Below are positions 1-10,889 of a stretch of DNA of 64,000 nucleotides, piece by piece. The number at the start of each line of letters is the position of its first letter. Within the stretch, counting starts at the first letter, position 1. Source of the DNA: Lytechinus variegatus (Eukaryota; Echinodermata; Echinoidea; Temnopleuroida; Toxopneustidae); assembly GCF_018143015.1 (NCBI RefSeq), contig NC_054742.1, positions 54,073,195-54,137,194 on the forward strand, written 5' to 3'. Under the pieces are notes generated by a model. It worked only from the letters and a program-made list of their open reading frames with translations. It did no database searches and had not been told where the DNA came from. A program made the position numbers and the translations under genes.

Positions 1-420
1 CCGATTTACAACATTACCATTACCTGTAGGGGACTCAATGGCCATATGTTTATGTAGGCCTACTTAAGATCGGATAAAACGGGGAAGTGAATTTGCGCGA
101 CAGCCGAGGGAAGTCACTGTTTTTGTTCCTTTTAACTTGCTTTTTCTCTGTTTTTTGGCAATTAACATGATTAATGCCAAGAGGGAATATTAATTTGCAT
201 TTTGGTCACATTAATTTTCAAAATTTTTATTCATTAAAGACAAAAATTGAAGAGTCCCGACGGGGGGATTTTGCATTACAAGTCCCCTTATGGTGGCTGC
301 ACGATAGCGAGTCGTCTGTGTACGAGAAGACATAAAAAAAAAAGTTAAAAAACTCCTCGAAACAGACGGCTGCCAGCTGTCTAAGTCAACCATACATTGG
401 CTGTATACCCAGTTGTTGTG

Positions 421-625
421 TGTCCGGACAGGTTGTGTGTACGGACGATCAATTTTAGAAAGTCATTTGGAAAAATTTACAAGTGAAGTTTCATCAATTT
501 TTAGTACAAAATGTTAGGAAATATTGTAGAGAACAAAATAGAAGATGATTACATTTTTTGAATTCATATTTTTAGTGTAATCCAAAGACAAAAAAGAGGC
601 TTCAAAATTATAAAGTGTCCGGACA
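421..625. repeat. Paired TGTCCGGACA palindromes
   Basis: The 10-bp palindrome TGTCCGGACA occurs at 421-430 and 616-625 with AT-rich unique sequence between. It may mark the ends of a small element; no target duplication was recognised. Confidence 0.4.
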
Positions 626-649
626 CCCGACTCGACCCGACCCCCCCAT

Positions 650-1410
650 CCTACATACGGCCCGGGCCTCCAACTTAAGCTAGCTCTTCAGTCTACTGAG
701 TACCGTAAGGGCACTAGTATTCAACCCGTTTGGAGAGTTTCCTCAAATATATAGAAATATAGAATTTACCTGAATTTCAGACCCGTCTTATTTCGAAGAG
801 CAAATGCTGATTATTCTTTTTCCATTATTTTTTTCTTCAACCAGTCGACTGTGTGCGCGGGCGATCGAATTATACGGCGATGGTTTTTGGCACTAGTATT
901 CAATCCGTCTGCACTAGTGTTCAACCTAGCTATGAAAGATGGCCCTGTCTCTCAATCTGCCCTTGTCCCATCCGACTATGGACTAGACCATTTGAGATGA
1001 GACCAAACGGAATTAATCAAAGCCAGAGACTTACATAGATCTAGATCTAATTTAGCAATCTAAACCCTTTTGAGATTTGCCGTCTATCCTCACTAGGTTG
1101 AATACTAGTGCATTTCACTGCAAAAGGCCATCGCCGCATAATTCGATCCTACGCGCATACAGTTGACAGATTGAAAAAGAAAATACCAACAACAGATTAC
1201 CCTGAAAACAACAAAGGTATGAAATTAAGATAAATTCCCAATTTCTAAATATTTTCGGTAATATGTCAAAATCTTTGAATTCTACCGGGTTGAATACTAG
1301 TGCCCATATGGTACTAGGGCAGGCCCTATGTATTATTGGTGAGTGGAGCCAACGTAGTTCAGCGGAACAACCAAATTACAGAGACTGCACTGAAGCTTTT
1401 GGTCTATAGA
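650..1410 (+). repeat. Older repeat module, split by the foldback at 700-1314
   Basis: CTACATACGG, GGGCCTCCAA and GCTCTTCAGTCTAC lie left of the foldback. GTATTATTGGTGAGTG, GGAGCCAACG, GCGGAACAACCAA and GAAGCTTTTGGTCTA follow right of it. The same string, uninterrupted and on the - strand, is at 39884-39985. Confidence 0.8.
700..1314. mobile_element. Foldback element with CACTAGTATTCAACC termini
   Basis: GTACCGTAAGGGCACTAG at the left faces CTAGTGCCCATATGGTAC at the right. Arms of about 220 bp pair imperfectly: GTATTCAACCCG, GCGATCGAATTATACGGCG and CAACCAGTCGACTG have counterparts near 1290, 1135 and 1165. Extra CACTAGT.TTCAACC copies occur internally. It interrupts an older repeat that is continuous at 39884-39985. 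Confidence 0.8.
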
Positions 1411-1547
1411 AATAGGAACCTCGGTCTCTGTATAGGGCCTAGGCCTAGTGACAGTAGCCTAGTGTATTTTTTAGTGGAGCCAACGGAGGTCAGCCATGTC
1501 ACTTGTCAGCGGAACAACCAACTGCGACCGAAGCTTTTGGTCTAACA
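1342..1547 (+). repeat. Direct repeat of a 70-80-bp module
   Basis: GTGGAGCCAACG...GCGGAACAACCAA...GAAGCTTTTGGTCTA occurs at 1342-1410 and again at 1472-1545, the second with a short insertion. Confidence 0.8.
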
Positions 1548-1825
1548 AAATATAAGATAATGCCATTCGGTTTTGATTCTTCTATTAACTAATTAAATTA
1601 AATATAAATGTGTTACATCCCAGTGAGGTTAGAAAGTTAATGTGTCGGTACATACCGTAATTTACGGGCAAAAAATCTTCAAAATTGGCTTGATGGTTAG
1701 AACTTTGACTGCGTGTCGTCGTCAGCGTATGTGTGTAGGGGGAGAACCTTACAAATCGGCCACGAATTTTGCGGCTGCATATCAATTATCACTGATCGGT
1801 GCAGTGCTGCTCTAGCCCCCCGGGG

Positions 1826-2387
1826 GGGGGGCCACTTACATTGACGAGTGGATACCATGCGCGACCAAAAAAACACGTAAAAAGGATGTCCTTTTCACGA
1901 TAGGGCACGTTACGTACGTAACGTGATAAGGGTGTCAAAAACACAAAAATAATGAAAATAGGGTATCTATTTCGCTAGGAAAATTACGTGTTTAGGGTCG
2001 AATTTGCGGGGATGATAAAACAAAATTAGAATGTTTTATAAAGGATGTCCTTAGCTTTGGCCCCCAACACTACGTGTTTAGAGTCCTATTTGCGCGAGGT
2101 GTAGAAGATGGGGTCGTACTCCGGGGTCGTACTTGACCAAATAAGGTGAAGCCGACGACCGAAGGACCCGTAACAATAAAACATTCCTGTACTTGTTTAG
2201 GGGTTCATTTCAGGGAATATTTGCCAAGAGTATCGTTTTGTTTCCAATACTTGTTAAGGGTAGGGTTTCACACGCCAATACTTGTTAAGGGGTGCATTTT
2301 CAGAATATGGAAATTACGTATTTAGGGTGCTTTTCGAGACCCCATGGTCGCGCATGGTATCCACTCGTGAATGGAAGTGGCCCCCCC
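1826..2387. mobile_element. TIR element with internal 20-bp perfect palindrome, copy 1
   Basis: Ends read GGGGGCCACTTACATTGACG and, at the right, the complement of GGGGCCACTTCCATTCACG; both continue into AGTGGATACCATGCGCGACC. TCTAG flanks both sides. About 85 bp in is the self-complementary CACGTTACGTACGTAACGTG. The right half repeats AATACTTGTTAAGGG several times. No ORF of note. Confidence 0.88.
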
Positions 2388-2587
2388 GGGTCTAGCTCTC
2401 TATACTCAACCAAAAATAAGCCCCCCCGGCCCCCCCCCCCTGAAATCAAAGTGCTGTAACTTTTGAATGAAACAATTTAAATATATATTTTACATGTGAT
2501 TTTTTACACCGTCGTTGGGTAACTCCAGTGAAAAAATGAGATTGATCGGTTTGGTCATTCATGATTAAAGCCAGCGAGGCCAGGTCC

Positions 2588-2640
2588 CTGGGGGCCACTT
2601 CCATTCACGAGTGTATACCATGCGCGACCATGGCAAGGGG
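2588..2640. mobile_element. Terminal fragment of the same TIR family, reversed
   Basis: GGGGGCCACTTCCATTCACG followed by AGTGTATACCATGCGCGACC matches the complement of the right end of 1826-2387. Similarity stops after CATGG. Beyond it 3100-3280 holds CCCCTAAACAA-like blocks resembling the element's internal repeats in reverse, so a diverged copy may be split by the purine tract between. Confidence 0.7.
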
Positions 2641-2663
2641 TCTCATGTGGTGGTGACCGCGGC

Positions 2664-2736
2664 AGAAATCCGCCACCTCGGGCATGCAAGGCAGGCTGTG
2701 CTCTATACTGCATGCCCGCGGCCTGGCGGATTTCAC
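2664..2736. repeat. Inverted repeat (hairpin) of about 24-bp arms
   Basis: GAAATCCGCCACCTCGGGCA at 2665 faces TGCCCGCGGCCTGGCGGATTTC ending 2733 with a few unpaired bases, closing on GCATGCA / TGCATGC. GC-rich, in an otherwise AT-rich setting. Confidence 0.8.
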
Positions 2737-2753
2737 CCGGAGATGATTTATTT

Positions 2754-2930
2754 GAGAAAAAAAAAAGAAAAGAAAACGTGAAAAGAGAAAAGAAAGAAAG
2801 AAAGGGAAAGAAAAGGAAGAAGGAAAGGGGAAAGATGAAAGGGAACGGGACTAATTGAAAAGAAACGGCAAACCGGGGAAAACGCCGGGAAAACCCCTAA
2901 GGAAAGCTGGAAAAGGAAGGAAAAGATATG
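2754..2930. repeat. Polypurine tract
   Basis: Nearly all A and G on the + strand over about 120 bases, then mixed AAAACGCCGGG-type sequence. Low complexity; no gene. Confidence 0.85.
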
Positions 2931-3393
2931 ACTTTTGTGAGCTAGAGAAAAAACAAATCATCCCGAATACTATATAGGCATGCATAGCATGATATTGGGA
3001 AATAAATCAAAATTTGACAAAATGGGAAACAAAAGCGCAAAATGACGGTGGAATGAGCCAAATTGAAAGTGAAAATGAAGAAAAGGGACACCCCCGCGGG
3101 GGAGGGGGGGAGTCAAAATATACTTGCGGTGCCCGACCAAGCCCAAACACCCCCTAAACGAGTTTTTCTCTGTGTACTCCCCTATACAAGTTTTTCGCGG
3201 GCTTTTATTTTAAACATTTTGGCCCCTAAACAAATTGTCGCCAAAATAATTATGTGACACCGGGGAAAAAATACCCTATAAAGTCGTCATTTGGCTATAG
3301 TCTTAAAAAAACTTTGGAGAACTACAACCTAAATACGTTTGACTACGCGATTCGACCATTGACCAGTCTTAACACCGACCGGGCTGCCGAGGA

Positions 3394-3980
3394 TTAAAGA
3401 ACAAGAAGGCTGGATATGGCATAATATCATTATGTGTGAAATCTGTGGACCTATATTCCATGGTCATGAAAAGATGATTTGTTTTCTCGCTCGCTCGTGA
3501 TGCTCAACATTTACCTGAGCAAAATGCCGAAAATTTCATCAAAATCAAATAACAAATAATAAAGTTATTGAAGTTTAAGGTTTAGGTGCACATGGGCTGA
3601 CAATGTCACATCCCCACTTTCCGTTTTCTTAAAATCATAATTTTTTCATGATTTCATATATACTTGTGTATGTCTCCCTTATATAATGAAATTACAAGTT
3701 GCAGCAATAAATATCCGAATGCACTAAATCAGTTGTCAATCGAATATAGTTCTTGGAGCGGAGTAAATTTAAATAAACCTAATTTAATGTAATAGAATAC
3801 AAAGAACAAGAGTGACATCATCAATATTCATGACGATTATTTTCACAAAATATTGCTAAACTTCAAAACTCAATAACTTTATTTGTTATCCGATTTTGAT
3901 AAAAAAATTTGGCATTTGCTCAGTGAATTCTACTGTATTTATTAAGCTACAAATTCTTCCAGCCCGGACCATCCCTTTAA
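3394..3980. mobile_element. TTAA-bounded foldback MITE
   Basis: Right end GGACCATCCCTTTAA and left TTAAAGAACAAGAAGGCTGG form degraded inverted ends. Inner arms pair well: CTGAGCAAAATGCCGAAAAT (about 3514) with TTTGGCATTTGCTCAG (about 3908), and AATAAAGTTATTGAAGTTTA with AAACTTCAAAACTCAATAAC. No ORF. Confidence 0.7.
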
Positions 3981-4534
3981 GCAGCTTTTTTGTGACATGT
4001 GCTGCGGGCCCTCTCTTAAGTTCTATTCATCACGCTACGGCCGCATAATAATAATTATTGCCCTAATGCTCACGCCCCACGTACAATAAAAAATCTAATT
4101 GAAAGTGTATACAGACCATGCAAGAAACATACAGACCACATATCAAGTCCTTTGACCAAGTTTGATCAATGAACATCATTCTTACATCATCGTATAAAGC
4201 TTAGAGAAAACTGCACAATGACTCATGGGAACTATAAGCTGTAAGTTACCATCAAGCGAAATTGGATCGAGTGGAAAATCGTTTGTGGTGACATAAAGTA
4301 GGATTTTACATTGAGTTTCATCCTATTTTTGATATGAAAGGGATGTTTTTGACCCCAAAACGCGAATGTAATTAACATCTTTGCAAAAATTTGAATTATT
4401 TAATGGAAATAATATGATATCATCAGCATTATATCATTGGAACTAGGGATAAAAGTGGGAACTTTTTTCAGGAATGACAAAATTGTTAACAAAACATGAA
4501 ATTTCCAATGGTATTTCCATAGAGTGGTAGACAC

Positions 4535-4582
4535 CAGTGGCGTAGACACTAGACCTGGGGGGATGATCCCTAGCTGGGTCAT

Positions 4583-4633
<51 letters not shown>

Positions 4634-5695
4634 CATAAATATATATATAATCATAAAAGGTATAGTAAATGCCGTAGAAATAAAATCAAGATTTTAAAAG
4701 GAGCATAGCTCATATATATATAATTAATATATAAATATAAAGAATGAAGGAGATAACGTACTCGATAAAAACAAAATATCATGGGCCAAAGCAGACGAGT
4801 TAAAGATAACAAAATAACACGATCTGCCTCATGGATTATGAGGGTCGAGTTAGGCTTGTTCTGTGATCTTAGACCATAAATTAATCTTATCCATGGATTG
4901 ATTCAATCTGCCTTCGTGAATTAAGGCATGTCTATATATTGGATGATTCTACCTTCTTTGAAAAGCGCAAAGTACTCTGAAAAAATTAGTGAAATAGTTC
5001 ACTCTTTAAGGAGTGAATATTATGAAAGAGTGAATATTGAGTGAAAAAAACCTCGGATATCACTGAGGCCATCCAAAATTTGCACTTTCATTCCAAAATC
5101 ATTCATTTACTCATTCGCTCCTTAGAGACTGAAAATTTTCACCTTTCCTTTGCAAAGTAGGGGTTGAGGACATGGCCAGCAGGGAAAAGGGTCAGTGTAT
5201 GTGTATAGGTAATTTCTTATTAATTCGTTTGAACAGTGTTAATGTGTTATGAAAGCAATTGCTCTGAAAGGGAGTGATTAAGCGACACTTTCTTAAATCT
5301 GTAATGAAATATTTTGAACTTATCTCCTTTGCAAATACATAATTATTATAAGGAAATGTACTTGGTGAAACTCTGAATAACGATCCTTAAATGTATATGA
5401 CGACGCAAGACAGTTGTTATTACTTAAAACTTGCAAGTTGTAAATGCATATAAGATGATTGACTCTGAATAAAAGTCAAATTTTGATCATGTTTGTCATT
5501 GCTGTACGTTATGATTATTACTGCTATTATATTGATTGATTTTAACAAGCATTCATTGCTTTATTACTGTATAGTTTTGCTTCTTCCCCCACAGAAACTT
5601 TTGGGGGGGGGGATGATTGTACACACCATCCCCCCCACCTAAAATTCTGGGGGGGATGCATGCATCCCCCCATCCCCCCGCTATCTACGCCCCTG
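4535..5695. mobile_element. Non-autonomous hAT-like transposon, 1.16 kb
   Basis: Starts CAGTGGCGTAGAC and ends CTACGCCCCTG, flanked by a perfect 8-bp duplication GTAGACAC (4527-4534 and 5696-5703). G-rich then C-rich subterminal blocks with GGGGGGATG occur at both ends. A long TA microsatellite lies just inside the left end. No transposase frame. Confidence 0.92.
4587..4630. repeat. (TA)n microsatellite
   Basis: Uninterrupted TA run of about 22 units inside the hAT element at 4535-5695. Confidence 0.97.
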
Positions 5696-6119
5696 GTAGA
5701 CACGCGCGTAAAGCACGCGCGGTTACTGTCCCACAGGAGATTCGATATGAGAGGAAAAAAAAGGTTGAAAAAAGTATTTTCTGATTATGTCAAAATCTAT
5801 CAAATTGAGGATATTTTTGCTCGTTCGCTTCGCCCTCTCTTAACTAAAACCTGTGATTTTTTATGCCTGACAGACCTTTGCCGTAATATTATTTGGCCCC
5901 CGAATTTTTGCCTCAGACTGCCTGCGTAGAGAGATATGGCTGCTCACGGCCTCACCCCCCCCCCCACCGTCGAGCACTGTTTCGCCCCTGAGACTAGCAG
6001 CACCTTCAATAATTATTCTATAAAATGGTGCAAAAAAATCACAAAAAACTTATCTCAGCCCCTTTTCATCATGGATGGTATTCACGCATCCCTTATCATT
6101 ATGTTAAAAAAAAGCTGTC

Positions 6120-6411
6120 TAGTTTGATGGAATAGCACTCAGTTTTATAGTTATCACTCTTTATGTATCTTGCCATGTTTATTATCGTTTATACTTCACT
6201 TGTCATGCTGCTGTGAATGACCCCTGAGCCCACCCACACATGACCTCTCCACTATGACTATCATTGCTTGATTCCACATCGACCTCATGCTCCAGTGTGG
6301 AAGGTATGAGTGGGCTGCCTCAGAGGTTATGTTATTTCATTTGTTGTATCCTTGTACACCCCTTCGGGGTTTTATTTGAAGGATCGTTAATAAATTTGAA
6401 ACTTGAAACTT
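6120..6411 (+). mobile_element. Probable LINE 3' end
   Basis: The block ends AATAAATTTGAAACTTGAAACTT, a poly(A)-signal-like hexamer followed by a short tandem tail, preceded by a CCCCTTCGGGG stem-loop at 6359-6369. Hairpin plus short repeated tail is typical of non-LTR retrotransposon 3' ends. No reverse-transcriptase frame is present, so it would be a strongly 5'-truncated copy. Family not assigned. Confidence 0.5.
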
Positions 6412-6429
6412 ATACCCATAAGGTATAAT

Positions 6430-7100
6430 GTAGACCGATGTAGACTGTCAGTAGACCGCTATAGAGCGCTAGCGAAAATTGTACGGCTGAGTTTTTCGAG
6501 GACGAAGCGAAACTATACCAACAGACTAATCTGGCAGCGAGCGCAAGCGGATCGATGATCGCCGGGCGCGGGCGGGCCGGGCCGGGCTGGTGGCGAGGCG
6601 ATGGGGGCCACACTGGCGGCGCACACGTAGTACGTATGTACGACGTCATCAGAGCTAGCTAGCTGGCGCTATATCTGTGTGTGACGCCTAGCCTGTGTTG
6701 TGAGGAGAGAGTTACACTTGTTTGTCAACAATCATACTTGTGATTTCTTGCCGGTGATTTTAACAGTTTTGCATTTTTAGACGACTGGAGTGATGTGACG
6801 CACAAGTTTGCCATCCAGATTCATCGAGGCTCATTCAAGAATTCGGTAACGTTAGTTTGAGAGGCCAAGTAACTAAAAATTTTCTCCACTCAACAATAAT
6901 TAATGCACACAGTAAACCAGGGCAGAGGCAGGGCCTGGCTGGCCCCGGGAGCTCCGGGCCGCGAAACGACCTTGCAAAACGAGGGAGACACGGGACTGGG
7001 GTAGATTCACTCCTAGTACCAATGAGGTCCAAACATTACATGTATGGACCTCATAGGCGACATCAGTGGAATTGCGGGGTTAGAAATCTTTGAGTACAGG
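6430..7100. other. GC-richer intergenic stretch, no supported gene
   Basis: Local CpG-rich sequence (6530-6600) and a TGACGCA-like site at 6796. Part of 6920-7010 (GCAAAACGAGGGAGACAC then ACTGGGGTAGATT) matches the reverse of 14425-14470, so it is repeat-derived. Open frames on both strands here are mutual shadows. A hairpin TGAGGTCC...GGACCTCA lies at 7023-7053. Confidence 0.5.
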
Positions 7101-7509
7101 ATATTTCGATATTATTTCACAAGTACGCACTCTATTTCTTTTTTTGGCCAATATTATAATTAAGGATCGTAAATACATTGTTAGCAACAAAAATAAAATG
7201 AAAGATATTAAGGGAAACTTACATTTTGACGACTTTTTCCTGATTTTCTTGGCAGTTGCTCTTCACTTCTGACTCGCGATCGAAGCTGTTATGCAGATCA
7301 CGTGATACGCTTTCTCGTCAGGTGATCGGTTGGTTATTCTTTTCGCCAGACGTTGATAATGATATATTTCAGAACGCTAGCATTCATCGCAAATTCAGGT
7401 GAAGCGATTGGAGTTAACAGCGCAAGCTTAAAATTTTTAATTTATTGCATAAGTTTCGCGCCGGACATGAAGGATCATTTGGTCCCATATTGGCGTAATG
7501 CATAACAAC

Positions 7510-7534
7510 GGGGGGGGGGGGGGGGGGGGGGGGG
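7510..7534. repeat. Poly(G) tract of 25
   Basis: Uninterrupted run of 25 G. Able to form G-quadruplex; length in the assembly may be unreliable. Confidence 0.95.
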
Positions 7535-7753
7535 TGTTCCTACCACTTCAACGACTATAGCCAGAAATTATTTTTTTTTCTCTCCTAGCTTTTTTAACCA
7601 AAATACCCCCCCCCCAAAAAAAGGGGACTCGTGTTGAAGAGAAAGAGAATTATGATAGAGGAACACAAAATACTTTATTTTTCAGCTTTTATTTATTCGA
7701 CTTATAATCCCATAATCAAATATTAAATGGGGCTTCCAGTTTTTTAAGCCCGG

Positions 7754-8275
7754 GGGCCACTTACATGAGTGGATACCATATGCGCGACCAAAAAAAAAAT
7801 CTTTTTCACTATAGGGCACGTTACGTACGTAACGTGATAAGGGTGTCAAAAACACAAAAATAATGAAAAAGGGGTATATGTATTTCGCTAGGAAAATTAC
7901 GTGTTTAGGGTCGAATTTGAGGGGATGATAAAACAAGATTAAAATGTTTTATAAAGGATGTCCTTGTTTTCCCCAACACTTCGTGTTTAGAGTCCAATTT
8001 GCGCAAGGTGTAGAAGCTAGGTGGGGTCGTACTAAGCCAATTAAAGGTAAAAAAGCCGAAGACCGAAGCACCCGTAACAATAAACATTCCTGTACTTGTG
8101 CATTTCAGGGAATATTTAAAGAGTATCGTTTTGTTTCCAATTCTTGTCAAGGGTACGGTACACATCAATACTTGTTAAGGGGTGCATTTTCAGAATCAGG
8201 AAATTACGTGTTTAGGGTGCTTTTTGAGACCCCATGATCGCGCATGGTATCCACTCGTGAATGGAAGTGGCCCCC
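7754..8275. mobile_element. TIR element with internal 20-bp perfect palindrome, copy 2
   Basis: Same order as 1826-2387: GGGGGCCACTTACATGAGTG end, CACGTTACGTACGTAACGTG palindrome near 7807, GGGGATGATAAAACAA, CAATACTTGTTAAGGGGTGC, and complement end closing at GGAAGTGGCCCCCGG. Slightly shorter by scattered deletions. Short frames inside are not conserved between copies. Confidence 0.88.
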
Positions 8276-8280
8276 GGCTT

Positions 8281-9060
8281 TTAAAGTCAATTCATAAAAG
8301 TATTCCTCCTCGGGATTTGAGCTTTCTTTCATGAAATACCAATCTTTTTCGTGATTCCCAAAAATACTTAAAATGTCATTTTTTTTATCTTTGTATAAAG
8401 CTTTAGCTCATGCGTTGCGCCTGCAATATTTTAATGTTGAGATACAACTTTATGCTTTTAATGAATTCCTAAAAACACTAAATTCTCATATCATTTGTCG
8501 CAATCGAATGATTGGAAATGAATGATTAATAAGTTTCATGAATGTTTAAAATGCGTCTCTCTATCAGTTTTGAATATTAAAAAAAATGTCAGCTCATGCT
8601 TTTTGCTTGCAATATTTTGATTAGTAAGAAGTTCTTGTATATGCGAGTTTGATAGATAAATAAATAGAGAGGGGGAGGGTCCCTCAGCTACTTGTCCTCG
8701 CTTATTCCATTTTTTTTATTATGCTCGTACGTGTTGTGAGGTTTTCAAAGTCTTCTTTTTCTCACCCTTTTTATTGTCTCGGAGCTTCCCTCTATTTCTT
8801 TGCTACGATGTATAGCCCTTCTTACTTGTTTCAATTCTTTTATGTTCTCATTTCACTGAAAACATAATTATTAAACTGACGTAGAAGACTTTACAACAAA
8901 ATTTTGATATTGTTTTTCTTGTTTGTTTGGCTTTCTTTTTTCTTCTCCTCATTTCTTGTTTTCCTTCTTAGTTTCCCTTTCCTTATTTTCTCTTATTTCA
9001 TTTCATGAGGCATCCGCCAACTTATATACAACAACAAACACATTTAGAGGCCGATATCCA
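8281..9060. other. AT-rich intergenic region with two GCTCATGC...TGCAATATTTT blocks
   Basis: Blocks at about 8404-8434 and 8591-8621 share AGCTCATGC and TGCAATATTTT with 187-bp spacing, reminiscent of the GCTCGCGCTTCGC subrepeats inside the hAT element at 36146. No gene seen. Confidence 0.45.
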
Positions 9061-9079
9061 GTGAGGGGGCGTGGTGGTA

Positions 9080-9315
9080 TGCCCCTCTAAAAAAGGAGGA
9101 AAATAGGAAGGAAAAAAAGAAGGGAAGGGGAAAAAATAAGAAAAAAAGAAAGACAATGATGGCAATGATGATGATGATGATGAAAATTATCTTGGTGAAG
9201 ATGATAGTGGTGGTGATGGTGGCGGTGATGATGATGATGATGATAGTGATGGTGGTAGTGGTGATGAAGATGAGAATGAAGTTGGTGACGATGCTATGAT
9301 GATGATGACGAGATG
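9080..9315. repeat. Purine tract followed by (GAT/GGT)n microsatellite
   Basis: A/G-rich run to about 9155, then imperfect GATGAT and GGTGGT units to 9312. Low complexity, not coding. Confidence 0.93.
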
Positions 9316-10220
9316 TAATTTTGTTATTTTGTCTTTAGAAAAATAATAGTGCACAGGCGAAATCATTTAAAGTTTATTATGAAAATAGCAGAAAAAAATA
9401 ATTTGAAAAACTGTACCGTTGCGTATCCAGTGGAAAATCCATCCCCCACCAAAAAAGAAAAAAAAGTGAGATTTTGTTTTGTAATTATTTGTGACGGCGT
9501 AGGTCTATGCGAGCAGCTATGGGATGGGAAAAAAAGTAAATGAAATGTTAAGAAATACATGATAATGACTTTTATTGTACATTCAGTATATCAGTAGATA
9601 ACTTCATACTCTTTCCAAAAAAGAAAAAAGTGGGTATATTATGGACCATTAAAAATGGGCAGTTGCTCTGTATATTATATTACATAGAATATATAGAGCA
9701 ACTGCTCGTGTGTAGCGGTAAGTTATTCACTGATCTACATAATTCATGCGGCGCACGGCGCGTGCGCAATGTTTAATAATTATTGCTGTGAACACAATGA
9801 ATGTCATCAAAAACATAATCTCACAGATCAAATAATGCCAGCTCGACGCGCAAAATCAGAAAAAAAAAATATTTTCTGCCCTGATAATTTGGTAACCCTA
9901 ACCTAACCCAATTTGTAAGTATTTTAAACATAAACAGGATAACTACAGACAATGATTTAAATTAACTTTATATTAATTCTTTTGCGAAAATGAATATGAA
10001 GGACAGCTTTTTGATAAAGAACACAGTTTTAGAGTGTTAGAGCGCGATTTATACCTACAACCGCTAAATCCTGTCACTGTCGGTATGAAGCAGTGATTCC
10101 ATCAGCTTACGGTAATAATTTTTGCAACACGGGCGCCAGTCCGAGAAACAGACAGGCATTTGCCCAAACGGACAACATCTCAACCTCTGCTCATTTCTTT
10201 TTGCACGGGCACATAAATCT
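9316..10220. other. Intergenic, no gene recognised
   Basis: AT-rich. Contains a hairpin at 9659-9705 (listed separately), a GC-rich palindromic patch GCGCACGGCGCGTGCGC near 9752, and nothing resembling a conserved exon. Confidence 0.5.
9659..9705. repeat. Near-perfect hairpin, 18-bp arms
   Basis: GCAGTTGCTCTGTATATT (9659-9676) pairs with AATATATAGAGCAACTGC (9688-9705) with one mismatch around an 11-nt loop. Confidence 0.9.
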
Positions 10221-10227
10221 CGACGTA

Positions 10228-10420
10228 ACCCATCACATTTCTCCCTATTTTCTCCTCTCTTTTATTTTCCATTAATTTTTTCTTTCGTTCACTTTTTCCT
10301 GTCTTCTTTCCCCAATTTTTTTTACCCATCACATTTCTCCCTATTTTCTCTTCCCTTTTATTTTCCATTAATTTTTCTTTCTTTCACTTTTTTCTGTCCT
10401 CTTTTCCCTTCTATTTTTGT
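10228..10420. repeat. Two-unit tandem repeat, period 96 bp, pyrimidine-rich
   Basis: ACCCATCACATTTCTCCCTA begins at 10228 and again at 10324; both units continue through TTTTATTTTCCATTAATTTT. The pyrimidine bias creates long but meaningless open frames. Confidence 0.9.
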
Positions 10421-10546
10421 TCTCGTCTCACCGCTTTTCCTCATCCCCCAGCCTCCGACGCCCGTGCAGATTCGCAAACAATATCAAGAGTATGTGTACT
10501 TGCAAGGGCGGAAATCTCTCCCCACTGAGGTAGGGGGACCAGGGGC

Positions 10547-10655
10547 TGGAAAATTTGACAAACAAACAAACAAAAAAAGAAGGTTTATCACCCCCTAAAG
10601 AAGGTCATCTTTACCAAAAGAAATTTGACAAGCAAACAAGCAAAAAAAGGGGGGC
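10547..10655. repeat. Duplicated AAATTTGACAA(A/G)CAAACAA block
   Basis: AAATTTGACAAACAAACAAA at 10550 and AAATTTGACAAGCAAACAAG at 10621, each followed by an A-run and G-rich sequence. TTGACAAGCAA also appears, inverted, in the hAT-like remnant near 38236, suggesting transposon debris. Confidence 0.6.
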
Positions 10656-10837
10656 ATCCCAAAAGTAAGATCGTCTCTTCCAAATGTTTTATTTCGATTT
10701 TGAATGAAATGACCAAAAATAGTAGGGGGATATTTCATAATGTGCCCCCTACTATTTTGGGTGAGGGGTATATGTCCCCCGGCCCTGGGATTTGCGCCCA
10801 TGTGGGTGGGGGTGTTGCGCCTCCCTATCGGGATCAT

Positions 10838-10889
10838 ATCACAGCGAGTATACACTCTTCCATATGGAAGAGTGTTTACTCGCTGTGAT
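10838..10889. repeat. 52-bp near-perfect palindrome
   Basis: Arm ATCACAGCGAGTA then ACACTCTTCCAT mirrors ATGGAAGAGTGT then TACTCGCTGTGAT with one mismatch and no loop. The centre is CATATG at 10861-10866. Confidence 0.97.

Noticed and set aside
6857-7093. Overlapping frames on both strands in GC-richer DNA
   Set aside because: GC content removes stops on both strands. Part of the region matches an inverted repeat fragment at 14404-14490.
10122-10598. 158-codon open frame
   Set aside because: Created by a duplicated pyrimidine-rich tract. The protein is a Phe/Ser/Leu-rich low-complexity string.
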